DNA of 16,151 nucleotides from Hungateiclostridiaceae bacterium UBA3934 (GCA_002385815.1 DGEE01000001.1:3982-20132); one strand, 5' to 3'; counted from the first letter of the stretch, positions 1 to 5,996 are shown. The notes: generated by a model not told the origin, from the sequence alone. Program-made: numbers and translations.

Positions 1-72
1 GATGAACAGGCCGGCAGCACATCCGGGCAGGATTCGAACCAGTACGAAACAAAATTGATGATACGGAAGTGA
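1..72 (+). CDS. C-terminal end of an unidentified gene (5' truncated)
   Basis: Frame 1 is open from the window edge to a TGA at 70-72, giving a polar tail of 23 residues that ends in KLMIRK. The stop lies just before the next gene's ATG at 78, and the next gene's ribosome site (CGGAAG, 64-69) sits inside these last codons. That tight spacing is what is expected of two genes in one operon. The fragment is too short and too low in conserved motifs to assign a family, and it could also be chance open frame. Confidence 0.4.
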   Translation, partial: DEQAGSTSGQDSNQYETKLMIRK

Positions 73-77
73 AAACT

Positions 78-1154
78 ATGGGAAAAACAGGAGTCGCCAT
101 TATCGGATGCGGAGCTGTTTTCGGGATCCATGCGGATGCCGTTGCCAAATCAGGCCTGGCTGAACTCATTGCTGTGGCGGACATAAATGAACGCACTGCG
201 GAGAAGGCTGCCGCCAGATATAACTGTGATTATTACACAGATTACAGGGAAATGCTCAGGGATCCCAGCGTGCAGGCGGTCCATATCTGCACGCCCCACT
301 ATCTTCACGCTTCCATGACGATCGATGCTTTGGAAGCGGGCAAGCATGTACTGACAGAAAAACCTGTTGCCATCAGTACCAGGGAAGCGGTGCAAATGGC
401 AGAAGCGGCAGAAGCATGCGGGAAACATCTGGCTGTATGTTTTCAGAACCGCTTCAATCCGACCTCCGTAAAAGCCAGGGAGATTATTGATTCCGGACTG
501 CTGGGGGATATAAAAGGTATCAGGGGAATCGTCACATGGCACCGGGACGGAGACTACTATGCCGAAAGCAGTTGGAGAGGGGCCAAGGCAAAGGCGGGGG
601 GAGGAGTGCTCATCAATCAGGCGATCCATACCCTGGACCTGATGCAGTGGTTTGGCGGGGAAATCGAGAGTATCAGGGGACATGCAGATACCCGGTGTTT
701 GCGCGGAATAATCGAAGTAGATGATACGGCTGAGGCCACTATCTATTTCAAAAACGGTGCGAGAGGGATCTTCTACGGCACAAATTGCTTCACTGACAAT
801 TCTCCTGTACTGATCGATATCCACTGTGAAAAAGGGTCATTGGCGATCCGGGATGGGGAACTGTACATGACACGGGACGGGAAAAGGGAACTGCTGACCT
901 GTGATCAGACTGCTACCGGTGAGAAAGCCTATTGGGGTCTGAGCCATGAGAAGCTCATAAACCATTTCTACGAATGCCTTCTGCGTGGCACAGCAGATTA
1001 TATAAGCATTGCTGATGCTGCTGTTTCCGTCGGAATGATCGAGGGTATCTATGACTCATCCGTAAATGGACGGGATTACATATTCGGAGAGCAGCAGATA
1101 CTGAAAAGTCTGACAGGACAAGCAGACAGTGAAAACATAAAACCGGACATATGA
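78..1154 (+). CDS. Gfo/Idh/MocA-family NAD(P)-dependent sugar or polyol dehydrogenase
   Basis: Predicted cytoplasmic oxidoreductase of 358 residues that would oxidise a sugar, polyol or glycoside hydroxyl with NAD(P). The N-terminal Rossmann fold shows a GxGxxxxxH dinucleotide-binding motif (G10, G12, H18). The catalytic lysine motif EKP is at 94-96. The C-terminal substrate domain has the usual Gly-rich strand followed by N180-x3-H184 (INQAIH), matching the family's active-site Asp/Asn-x3-His. Length is normal for the family (about 330-390). I start it at ATG 78, which has CGGAAG eight bases upstream; a GTG at 69 in the same frame would add three residues but overlaps that site. The next gene, a TIM-barrel isomerase, follows after 36 bases, so the two probably act on one substrate. 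The substrate cannot be read from sequence; myo-inositol, 3-keto-sugars and rare sugars are all possible. Confidence 0.88.
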   Translation: MGKTGVAIIGCGAVFGIHADAVAKSGLAELIAVADINERTAEKAAARYNCDYYTDYREMLRDPSVQAVHICTPHYLHASMTIDALEAGKHVLTEKPVAISTREAVQMAEAAEACGKHLAVCFQNRFNPTSVKAREIIDSGLLGDIKGIRGIVTWHRDGDYYAESSWRGAKAKAGGGVLINQAIHTLDLMQWFGGEIESIRGHADTRCLRGIIEVDDTAEATIYFKNGARGIFYGTNCFTDNSPVLIDIHCEKGSLAIRDGELYMTRDGKRELLTCDQTATGEKAYWGLSHEKLINHFYECLLRGTADYISIADAAVSVGMIEGIYDSSVNGRDYIFGEQQILKSLTGQADSENIKPDI

Positions 1155-1190
1155 CTTTGCAGACAAATACGGACATGAGGAGGAAAAAAC

Positions 1191-1976
1191 ATGAGCGATA
1201 TCAGGATCGCAGCACAACTTTACACTCTCAGGGAGTTTATGAAAACCCCTGAAGGCATTGCAGGCACACTGAAAAGAGTTAAAGAAATCGGATACGATGC
1301 GGTACAGGTGTCCGGAATGGGTCACATCGACCGGGGAAAGGCAGAGCTGATAAAGAAGACCACCGAAGAACTGGGATTGACGATCTGTGCTACTCATGTC
1401 GGCTTCGATGAATTGGAAAATGATATGGACTGGATGATCGAGCTCCATAAAATGTGGGACAGCAGGTATGTGGGATTGGGTGCCATGCCGGAGCGTTTCC
1501 GCAAAAATAAAGAAGGGTTTGTCGAATTCGCAAGGATTGCCAGCGGATTCGGGAGGACCCTGAATGAAAACGGCCTGCGCTTCATCTATCACAATCACGA
1601 TTTTGAGTTCCACAAATTCGATGGCGCAACAGGAATGGAGATCCTGTTCAGTGAAACTGATCCGGAGTGCTTTGATTTTGAAATCGACACATATTGGGTA
1701 CAGGCCGGGGGAGCCGACCCCATCTGGTGGATCAGGAAAATGAAAGGCCGCATGGACGTTATCCACTTTAAAGATATGATGATGTACCAGGGCAAGCAGG
1801 CGATGGCTGAAGTAGGTGAGGGCAATCTCAACTGGCCGGGCATCATAGATGCATGCAGAGAAACCGGAGTGCGGTGGGCTGCTGTGGAGCAGGACATCTG
1901 CATGAGGGATCCATTTGAAAGCCTCAGGATAAGCCTGAAGAACCTGGAGAAGTTCGGTGTCGGACCTGATGCTTAG
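1191..1976 (+). CDS. Sugar phosphate isomerase/epimerase (xylose-isomerase-like TIM barrel)
   Basis: Protein of 261 residues of the AP-endonuclease-2/xylose-isomerase-like TIM-barrel superfamily, which isomerises or epimerises sugars, or performs related metal-dependent eliminations. Visible family signatures are QLYTLRE at 9-15, HNHDFEF at 134-140, an aspartate in DTYWVQAGG (D166), the HFKD strand at 192-195 and a late glutamate in VEQD (E233). These are the positions where this family binds its divalent metal. There is no signal peptide, so it is cytoplasmic. GAGGAGG at 1177-1183 lies seven bases before the ATG and fixes the start. It follows the dehydrogenase closely and is probably cotranscribed. 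Gfo/Idh plus TIM-barrel pairs occur in inositol, keto-sugar and C-glycoside catabolism; nothing here chooses between them. No convincing terminator follows it. Confidence 0.87.
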   Translation: MSDIRIAAQLYTLREFMKTPEGIAGTLKRVKEIGYDAVQVSGMGHIDRGKAELIKKTTEELGLTICATHVGFDELENDMDWMIELHKMWDSRYVGLGAMPERFRKNKEGFVEFARIASGFGRTLNENGLRFIYHNHDFEFHKFDGATGMEILFSETDPECFDFEIDTYWVQAGGADPIWWIRKMKGRMDVIHFKDMMMYQGKQAMAEVGEGNLNWPGIIDACRETGVRWAAVEQDICMRDPFESLRISLKNLEKFGVGPDA

Positions 1977-2035
1977 ATATGGATCCATTAATCAGGACAT
2001 AATATTCAGCTAAATCATCGAAGTGGCGGGGAGCA

Positions 2036-2593
2036 TTACCCGACATCATCATGAGAGACGGAACGGTTCTGGAATTTCTCAAGATAATTGTCGATTTCTT
2101 TCTGTATGGTCATAATGGCTTTTTCGCGCCCCTCCACTTCGGCGACCTCTGTCTCCGATTCCTCAAGCTCCTTATATACGCTGAAAAAGTGGGTCATCTC
2201 AAGCGATATGTGCTTCGGCAGATCCGAAACATCCCTGTAGCAGTTGTAGCTGGGGTCTGTGAAAGGAATGGCGATTATCTTGCTGTCCTTTCTGCCATTG
2301 TCTATCATCGAAAACACTCCGATGGGATAACATCTGACCAGTGTCATGGGCACTATCGGCTCTGAACACAGTATCAATACATCCAATGGGTCATTGTCGT
2401 CACCGTAGGTACGCGGGATGAAGCCGTAGTTTGCAGGATAGTGAGTGGAAGTCGAGAGTATACGGTCAAGTACCAGCATGCCCGTGTCCTTGTCAAGCTC
2501 ATATTTGGTTTTTGATCCCTTCTGGATCTCCACTACAGCAAAAAAGTCTTCGGCGCTGATGCGCGCAGGCGATATATCATGCCAGATATTCAC
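2036..2593 (-). CDS. ppa: Inorganic pyrophosphatase, family I
   Basis: Soluble family I pyrophosphatase of 185 residues that hydrolyses PPi to two phosphates and so pulls biosynthetic reactions forward. The family signature D-x-D-P-x-D-V is present at D66-N67-D68-P69-L70-D71-V72. The other metal and substrate residues follow at D98, D103 and K105, and the early E-x-x-K-G-S-K-x-K-Y-E strand lies at 22-32, so the active site looks complete. Length is normal. The start is a GTG (2591-2593) with AGGAGG (2603-2608 on the complement) nine bases upstream. A TATAAT-type promoter precedes it on the minus strand. It is convergent with the TIM-barrel gene and divergent from the lipoprotein gene, so it is probably monocistronic. 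Many Clostridia use a membrane or family II enzyme instead, so a family I enzyme is worth noting but not unusual. Confidence 0.93.
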   Translation of the reverse strand: MNIWHDISPARISAEDFFAVVEIQKGSKTKYELDKDTGMLVLDRILSTSTHYPANYGFIPRTYGDDNDPLDVLILCSEPIVPMTLVRCYPIGVFSMIDNGRKDSKIIAIPFTDPSYNCYRDVSDLPKHISLEMTHFFSVYKELEESETEVAEVEGREKAIMTIQKEIDNYLEKFQNRSVSHDDVG

Positions 2594-2671
2594 TTGATAA
2601 TTCCTCCTGTCTTTGTGTTAAAATACCGGGCGTTTTTCTATATGCGGTTTTCGCTGCCGCCGCTATGCAGC

Positions 2672-2677
2672 ATTATA
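2672..2677 (-). promoter_or_regulatory. Predicted promoter -10 of ppa
   Basis: On the minus strand a perfect TATAAT lies about 80 bases upstream of the pyrophosphatase GTG. The region 16-18 bases further upstream is T/A-rich but only a weak -35. The hexamer is consensus; its use as a promoter is inferred. Confidence 0.55.
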
Positions 2678-2713
2678 ACCTAAAACAGGGCAGAAAATAA
2701 AGTCATGTTTTAC

Positions 2714-2742
2714 TTGAAAGGGAAGGCAGTATCTATTACAAT
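2714..2742 (+). promoter_or_regulatory. Sigma-A-type promoter of the IseA-like lipoprotein gene
   Basis: TTGAAA (2714-2719), a 17-base spacer and TACAAT (2737-2742) match the housekeeping consensus at five of six positions in each box. Transcription would start near 2749, leaving a leader of about 85 bases before the ATG at 2834. Confidence 0.7.
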
Positions 2743-2833
2743 ATTAACTGAGAGCCTATGGAATATCTAGCATAAAATGCATCAAAACGACACAATACAG
2801 TCATGACGACGGAATAACATGGAAGAGGTATAA

Positions 2834-3580
2834 ATGCAAAGAGATATCACAGACATGTCAGGAAAATCCAGAGCAGGGATAGCAGCACCCGGCAAGCTGA
2901 TCATGGTGCTCATCAGTGCTTTACTGGTAGTATGTATGGCAGCTGGCTGCACTCCCGACAGATCAAAAGACGAACCTGTTGACGGGCAGACAGCGGCCAC
3001 AGCGGAGAATGGAGACAGAGAAGATCCCTCAGCTCCGGAACAGCCTGGCGGAAACGAAAATGACAGTGATGAGGGCGGGAGCGGTGACAGGATACCTGAG
3101 ATCACGGACAAGGAAATCTCCGAAGCATACCAAAAGGCAGTTGAGGCATTTGGCTGGTTTGAATTGGGTACCATGCCTGCGGATTATGAGGATATCAGAG
3201 AAGCAGACGGATATCAGTACAACAGGGTGACCCATGATAAGATAAAAACTTATGATGACCTGAGATCCTATCTGTTGACCATATTTACCGATGAAATCGT
3301 CGAAGGGCTTCTGACCGGCAGTGGCTCAGATATGCGTCTTTACCGTGATATAGATGGTGCACTGTACACTATCCCTGCAGGCAGGGGCAGTGACATTACG
3401 AAGGGTGAGGAAACTTACGAGATATTCAGGGAAAGTGACAAAAAAATAGTATACAGAGTCACTGTAGAGGTCTATGATGATCCTTTCGAGCAAACGGTAT
3501 CGGGCACTGAACAGTTTGATTTCACCTATGAGTATACTGACGGAGGATGGGTGTTCACTTACTTTGAGCTGGTGAGATAA
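2834..3580 (+). CDS. Lipoprotein resembling the IseA DL-endopeptidase inhibitor family
   Basis: Protein of 248 residues with a lipoprotein signal peptide: K21, a hydrophobic stretch 22-37, and AAGC with the lipidated cysteine at C39. A linker rich in Asp, Glu, Gly and Pro (about 42-90) would hold the folded domain off the membrane. The domain (about 95-248) follows the pattern I associate with IseA (YoeB of Bacillus): an early GYQYNRV segment, a DDLRSYLLTIFTDE helix, then ALYTIPAGRGSD. IseA binds cell-wall DL-endopeptidases and inhibits them, which limits autolysis. That match is from memory of the pattern and is moderate. The lipoprotein call is stronger. ATG 2834 has GGAAGAGG at 2821-2828, five bases upstream. 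The gene has its own promoter and a terminator downstream, so it is a single-gene unit. Confidence 0.6.
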   Translation: MQRDITDMSGKSRAGIAAPGKLIMVLISALLVVCMAAGCTPDRSKDEPVDGQTAATAENGDREDPSAPEQPGGNENDSDEGGSGDRIPEITDKEISEAYQKAVEAFGWFELGTMPADYEDIREADGYQYNRVTHDKIKTYDDLRSYLLTIFTDEIVEGLLTGSGSDMRLYRDIDGALYTIPAGRGSDITKGEETYEIFRESDKKIVYRVTVEVYDDPFEQTVSGTEQFDFTYEYTDGGWVFTYFELVR

Positions 3581-3689
3581 TACCTGATCCGGTGCCGGGA
3601 TCCAGCCGATCTGCTCAGGCAACTGAGGACATGACGAATCCATGCTGCGAATGTAGAACCCCTGTATCATATATACACAAATCGATCGA

Positions 3690-3727
3690 AAAAATCCTGA
3701 ATCATATATTGACATCAGGATTTTTTT
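3690..3727 (+). terminator. Rho-independent terminator after the lipoprotein gene
   Basis: An 11-base inverted repeat, AAAAATCCTGA (3690-3700) and TCAGGATTTTT (3715-3725), with a 14-base loop and a run of seven T's at 3721-3727. The stem is A/T-rich apart from its CCTG core, so it is of moderate strength. The perR promoter -35 lies in its loop. Confidence 0.7.
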
Positions 3728-3737
3728 GTCGTATGAT
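3709..3737 (+). promoter_or_regulatory. Promoter of the perR operon
   Basis: A perfect TTGACA (3709-3714), a 17-base spacer and TATGAT (3732-3737). The -35 falls in the loop of the preceding terminator hairpin and the spacer includes its right arm and T-run. The predicted start (about 3744) lies inside the PerR-like box. Confidence 0.8.
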
Positions 3738-3741
3738 AAAT

Positions 3742-3760
3742 TAAGAATAATTCTTATTCT
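3742..3760. promoter_or_regulatory. PerR/Fur-type operator
   Basis: A perfect 7-1-7 palindrome, TAAGAAT-A-ATTCTTA (3742-3756), has the geometry of PerR and Fur boxes (TTATAAT-n-ATTATAA for Bacillus PerR). A second perfect repeat, AGAATAA-TTC-TTATTCT (3744-3760), overlaps it. The site covers the predicted transcription start, a position where a repressor would block initiation, so autoregulation is likely. Confidence 0.75.
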
Positions 3761-3770
3761 CGAGGTGCTT

Positions 3771-4154
3771 ATGTTGACAAGGCAAAGAAAAGCCATATTG
3801 GATGTTATAAATTCATATCCGGGACATATGACTGCCGAGGAGATATATCTGAAAGCAAAGCAAAAAATGCCCACCATTGCCATAGGGACAGTGTACAGAA
3901 ATCTGGGCGTCATGGTGGATGCCGGACAGATCAGGCGCATCACGATCCCCGATTCACCGGACAGATATGACAGGTCCACAAAGCCCCATGAGCATCTTAT
4001 CTGCAAGAAGTGTGGAGAAGTACATGATGTATTTATCACCGGGCTCAAGGACTATCTGGAGAGGCAGGCGGGGATCGAAATCACAGGATACAATCTTAAC
4101 CTGGAATATATTTGCGAAAAATGTAAAGAGGAGGGGTCGAATGAGCAAGTTTAA
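3771..4154 (+). CDS. perR: PerR-like peroxide-sensing repressor (Fur family)
   Basis: Fur-family DNA-binding regulator of 127 residues. The winged helix spans about 1-62. The metal-sensing side keeps every PerR ligand when aligned with Bacillus PerR: H19 (as H37), D67 (D85), H73 and H75 (H91, H93) and D86 (D104). An Asp at this last position rather than Glu is the feature linked to peroxide sensing in PerR. The structural zinc site is complete with C78-x2-C81 and C115-x2-C118. I start it at ATG 3771, with GAGG (3762-3765) five bases upstream; an upstream TTG at 3726 would lie inside the promoter, and TTG 3774 is the only close alternative. The next gene overlaps its end by 14 bases. Its neighbours are rubredoxin and rubrerythrin genes, the classic PerR targets in Clostridia, which supports PerR over Fur or Zur. 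Confidence 0.85.
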   Translation: MLTRQRKAILDVINSYPGHMTAEEIYLKAKQKMPTIAIGTVYRNLGVMVDAGQIRRITIPDSPDRYDRSTKPHEHLICKKCGEVHDVFITGLKDYLERQAGIEITGYNLNLEYICEKCKEEGSNEQV

Positions 4155-4878
4155 ATGCTCGATCTGCGGTTTTGTGTATGACGAGGCCGCTGGGTGGCCG
4201 GAAAAAGGCATTGCCCCTGGGACAAAATGGGAGGATATCCCGGATGATTTCGTCTGTCCCTTGTGCGGCGCACCCAAATCGGTTTTTGAGAAGGCAGAAA
4301 CACCACAGCAGGACCGTGCTGCAGAACCATCAGAAAATGTCGTAAAGAAAGTGACGGCAAGCCCGACAAAAGTATCAGACGGATCGGAGAAGAACAATGA
4401 TGTTGAAGGAGAGGATCACGAGGATCTCAGAGAGCTTTCAGTCGGTGAACTAAGCGCCTTGTTTTCCAATCTGGCAAAAGGGTGCGAAAAACAATATCTT
4501 GTCGAAGAAATGGGTTTGTTCAATCAGCTGGCTGATTACTACAAGAGCAAGATGGCTGTCCAAAAAGGCGTGAGTCTTGATGACGCGACGAAGCTCCTGG
4601 ATGCTGATCTGTCTGATGGCTTTGCGAAAGCCAATGCAGCAGCGACAAAAAAGGCTGACAGAGGCGCACTGAGAGCACTCGTCTGGAGCGAGAAGGTGAG
4701 CAGGATAGTGAAATCCCTGCTGGACAGATATGCCAGGGAAGGAAATGCAATGCTGGAAAACACGAAGATATACGTTTGTGATATTTGCGGCTTTGTATAT
4801 ATAGGCGATACACTGCCCCAGGTCTGTCCGATATGCAAGGTGCCCAATTTCAAAATGTCGCAGGTTGGAAGGAGGTAA
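4141..4878 (+). CDS. Double-rubredoxin protein with a helical middle lacking ferritin iron ligands
   Basis: Protein of 245 residues with an Fe(Cys)4 centre at each end. The N-terminal domain (1-51) is a canonical rubredoxin: C6-x2-C9 and C39-x2-C42 around GWPEKGIAPGTKW. The C-terminal domain (about 210-242) is the short rubrerythrin-type form: C213-x2-C216 and C229-x2-C232. After a charged linker (52-100), the middle (about 100-205) is predicted all-helical and somewhat resembles a rubrerythrin four-helix bundle. However, it has no E-x-x-H motif and no histidine beyond the linker, so a di-iron site is unlikely. It probably carries electrons to rubrerythrin rather than reducing peroxide itself. 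ATG 4141 has GAGGAGGGG (4128-4136) upstream and overlaps perR by 14 bases; it is translationally linked to perR and ends four bases before the next gene. The middle domain's function is unknown to me. Confidence 0.8.
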   Translation: MSKFKCSICGFVYDEAAGWPEKGIAPGTKWEDIPDDFVCPLCGAPKSVFEKAETPQQDRAAEPSENVVKKVTASPTKVSDGSEKNNDVEGEDHEDLRELSVGELSALFSNLAKGCEKQYLVEEMGLFNQLADYYKSKMAVQKGVSLDDATKLLDADLSDGFAKANAAATKKADRGALRALVWSEKVSRIVKSLLDRYAREGNAMLENTKIYVCDICGFVYIGDTLPQVCPICKVPNFKMSQVGRR

Positions 4879-4882
4879 AACT

Positions 4883-5935
4883 ATGCCAGCAGTAAGAAAT
4901 ATAAGATTATGTACCAAGGACTGTCTGTGCCTTTATGTCTGCCCGACTGGAGCGACAGATACGGAGAACAGCATCATTGACGTAACCAAATGCATAGAGG
5001 GCTGCAGGGCATGCGTAGATGCCTGTCCGTCCGGAGCAATCTCACTCGTGCCTGATAACTATCCCCCTCAGCAGCCTAAGGAGGCATCAGTAAAAAATGC
5101 ACTGCGTTCCCTGGCAAAAAGCAAGACCGAACAGGAAGCAATAGCCGCTGAAGTGGCGAAAACCAGTGATGATGCAATAACCCGGCAGTTTGCTGAGGCG
5201 ATTTCCAGATCCAACAGGATCATGGCGGAGGATCTGCTCAGAGAGTCAGGGTATATGCTGCCTCAGAGTGATGAGGCTGAAAGCTTGCTCAAAGGTATAC
5301 TTAATGATCCGCCGGAGGGTTTCCCGACGGAGGCTGCAGAAAAATTGCTAAAAAAGCTTAAGTGGTCAAAAACAAAAAATAATGATAAAGGAGAGTTGAC
5401 AATGAATCTAAAAGGAACAAAAACAGAAAAGAATCTCATGGAAGCATTTGCCGGTGAATCACAGGCAAGGAACAAGTACACCTATTTTGCTTCTGTAGCA
5501 AGAAAAGAAGGTTACGAGCAGATCGCTGCAATATTCGAGGAGACAGCCAACAACGAGAAAGAACATGCGAAGCTGTGGTTCAAGGCTCTCGGCGAGCTGG
5601 GAAACACAGCAGAAAACCTGCTGAGCGCTGCAGAAGGTGAAAACTATGAGTGGACCGATATGTATGAGCGTTTTGCAAAGGATGCGGAGGAGGAAGGCTT
5701 TACCGCTCTTGCTGCACAGTTCAGGATGGTCGCTGAGATCGAAAAGGCCCACGAGGAGAGATACCGTGCACTTCTCAAGAATGTAGAAATGCAGAAAGTA
5801 TTTGAAAAAGCCGAAATGACCATGTGGGAATGCCGCAACTGCGGTCACCTGGTAATGGGCAAGAAAGCTCCTGAGGTTTGCCCTGTATGCCTGCATCCGC
5901 AGAGCTTCTTTGAGGTAAGGAAGCAGAATTACTGA
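4883..5935 (+). CDS. Ferredoxin-like module fused in frame to rubrerythrin
   Basis: Continuous frame of 350 residues. Residues 1-60 hold eight cysteines in two groups, C10-x3-C14-x-C16-x3-C20-P and C37-x3-C41-x2-C44-x3-C48-P, as in 2[4Fe-4S] ferredoxins but with atypical spacing. Residues 65-172 are a charged, mostly helical stretch I do not recognise. From M174 a full rubrerythrin follows: ferritin-like di-iron domain with E-x-x-H (NEKEHAK) and EIEKAH motifs, then a C-terminal rubredoxin domain (C-x2-C, x12, C-x2-C). Rubrerythrin reduces H2O2 to water in the anaerobe cytoplasm. ATG 4883 has GAAGGAGG seven bases upstream and follows the previous stop by four bases. In most relatives I would expect two separate genes here; the rubrerythrin part has its own ribosome site. 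The join may be real, or an indel in the A6 run at 5350-5355. Confidence 0.72.
   Translation: MPAVRNIRLCTKDCLCLYVCPTGATDTENSIIDVTKCIEGCRACVDACPSGAISLVPDNYPPQQPKEASVKNALRSLAKSKTEQEAIAAEVAKTSDDAITRQFAEAISRSNRIMAEDLLRESGYMLPQSDEAESLLKGILNDPPEGFPTEAAEKLLKKLKWSKTKNNDKGELTMNLKGTKTEKNLMEAFAGESQARNKYTYFASVARKEGYEQIAAIFEETANNEKEHAKLWFKALGELGNTAENLLSAAEGENYEWTDMYERFAKDAEEEGFTALAAQFRMVAEIEKAHEERYRALLKNVEMQKVFEKAEMTMWECRNCGHLVMGKKAPEVCPVCLHPQSFFEVRKQNY
5350..5356 (+). other. A_AAA_AAG slippery heptamer upstream of the fusion joint
   Basis: The heptamer is in the reading phase used by the E. coli dnaX frameshift site. A -1 slip would meet TAA at 5359-5361 and release the ferredoxin-like part alone. GGAGG lies at 5329-5333, farther away than in dnaX, and I see no strong stem-loop just downstream. 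Use for frameshifting is speculative; the same A6 is also a likely place for an indel. Confidence 0.3.
5387..5393 (+). promoter_or_regulatory. Internal ribosome binding site for rubrerythrin
   Basis: AAAGGAG lies eight bases before ATG 5402, inside the longer frame. The spacing is ideal and the flanking sequence is A-rich like an intergenic gap, so ribosomes could start rubrerythrin here without the ferredoxin-like part. Confidence 0.65.
5402..5935 (+). CDS. rbr: Rubrerythrin as a likely separate product (internal start)
   Basis: Reading from ATG 5402 gives a complete classical rubrerythrin of 177 residues, the usual length. E19, E52-x-x-H55, the E96-E98 group and E114-x-x-H117 supply the di-iron ligands. 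C144, C147, C160 and C163 form the rubredoxin-type centre. The N-terminus (MNLKGTKTEKNLMEAF) is the typical start of clostridial rubrerythrins, which argues that this ATG is or was a true start. The frame continues upstream without a stop, so both a long and a short product are possible. PerR control would raise either product during peroxide or air exposure. The terminator at 5962 closes the operon. Confidence 0.65.
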   Translation: MNLKGTKTEKNLMEAFAGESQARNKYTYFASVARKEGYEQIAAIFEETANNEKEHAKLWFKALGELGNTAENLLSAAEGENYEWTDMYERFAKDAEEEGFTALAAQFRMVAEIEKAHEERYRALLKNVEMQKVFEKAEMTMWECRNCGHLVMGKKAPEVCPVCLHPQSFFEVRKQNY

Positions 5936-5961
5936 TAAGCAAATCAACATTACAGCCGTTG

Positions 5962-5996
5962 AAAGCACCATCTCGTCTATTTGAGATGGTGCTTTT
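5962..5996 (+). terminator. Strong rho-independent terminator of the perR-rubrerythrin operon
   Basis: A perfect 13-base stem, AAAGCACCATCTC (5962-5974) with GAGATGGTGCTTT (5983-5995), an eight-base loop and TTTT at the 3' edge. It lies 26 bases after the rubrerythrin stop. Confidence 0.88.

Noticed and set aside
1056..1988. Open frame of 310 codons on the minus strand opposite the TIM-barrel gene
   Set aside because: It lies antisense to a gene with clear family motifs, its translation is rich in Cys, His and Phe as in antisense shadows, and it has no recognisable domain.
1979..1988. ATGGATCCAT palindrome after the TIM-barrel gene as a terminator
   Set aside because: The stem has no T-run on either strand, and the flanking CCTGAT/ATCAGG pair is too far apart to make a convincing terminator.
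3581..3606. GATCCGG/CCGGGATC repeat after the lipoprotein gene as its terminator
   Set aside because: It has a bulge and no T-run; the hairpin at 3690-3727 is a better terminator.
3726..3770. Upstream extension of perR from a TTG
   Set aside because: It would start in the promoter and translate through the -10 box and operator. ATG 3771 has the ribosome site and the usual Fur-family N-terminus.
3919..4140. Extension of the double-rubredoxin gene into perR
   Set aside because: It overlaps conserved perR codons in another frame. The canonical rubredoxin start and GAGGAGGGG are at 4128-4143.
5396..5401. TTGACA just before the rubrerythrin ATG as a promoter -35
   Set aside because: No -10 box occurs 15-19 bases downstream, and the following sequence is rubrerythrin coding.
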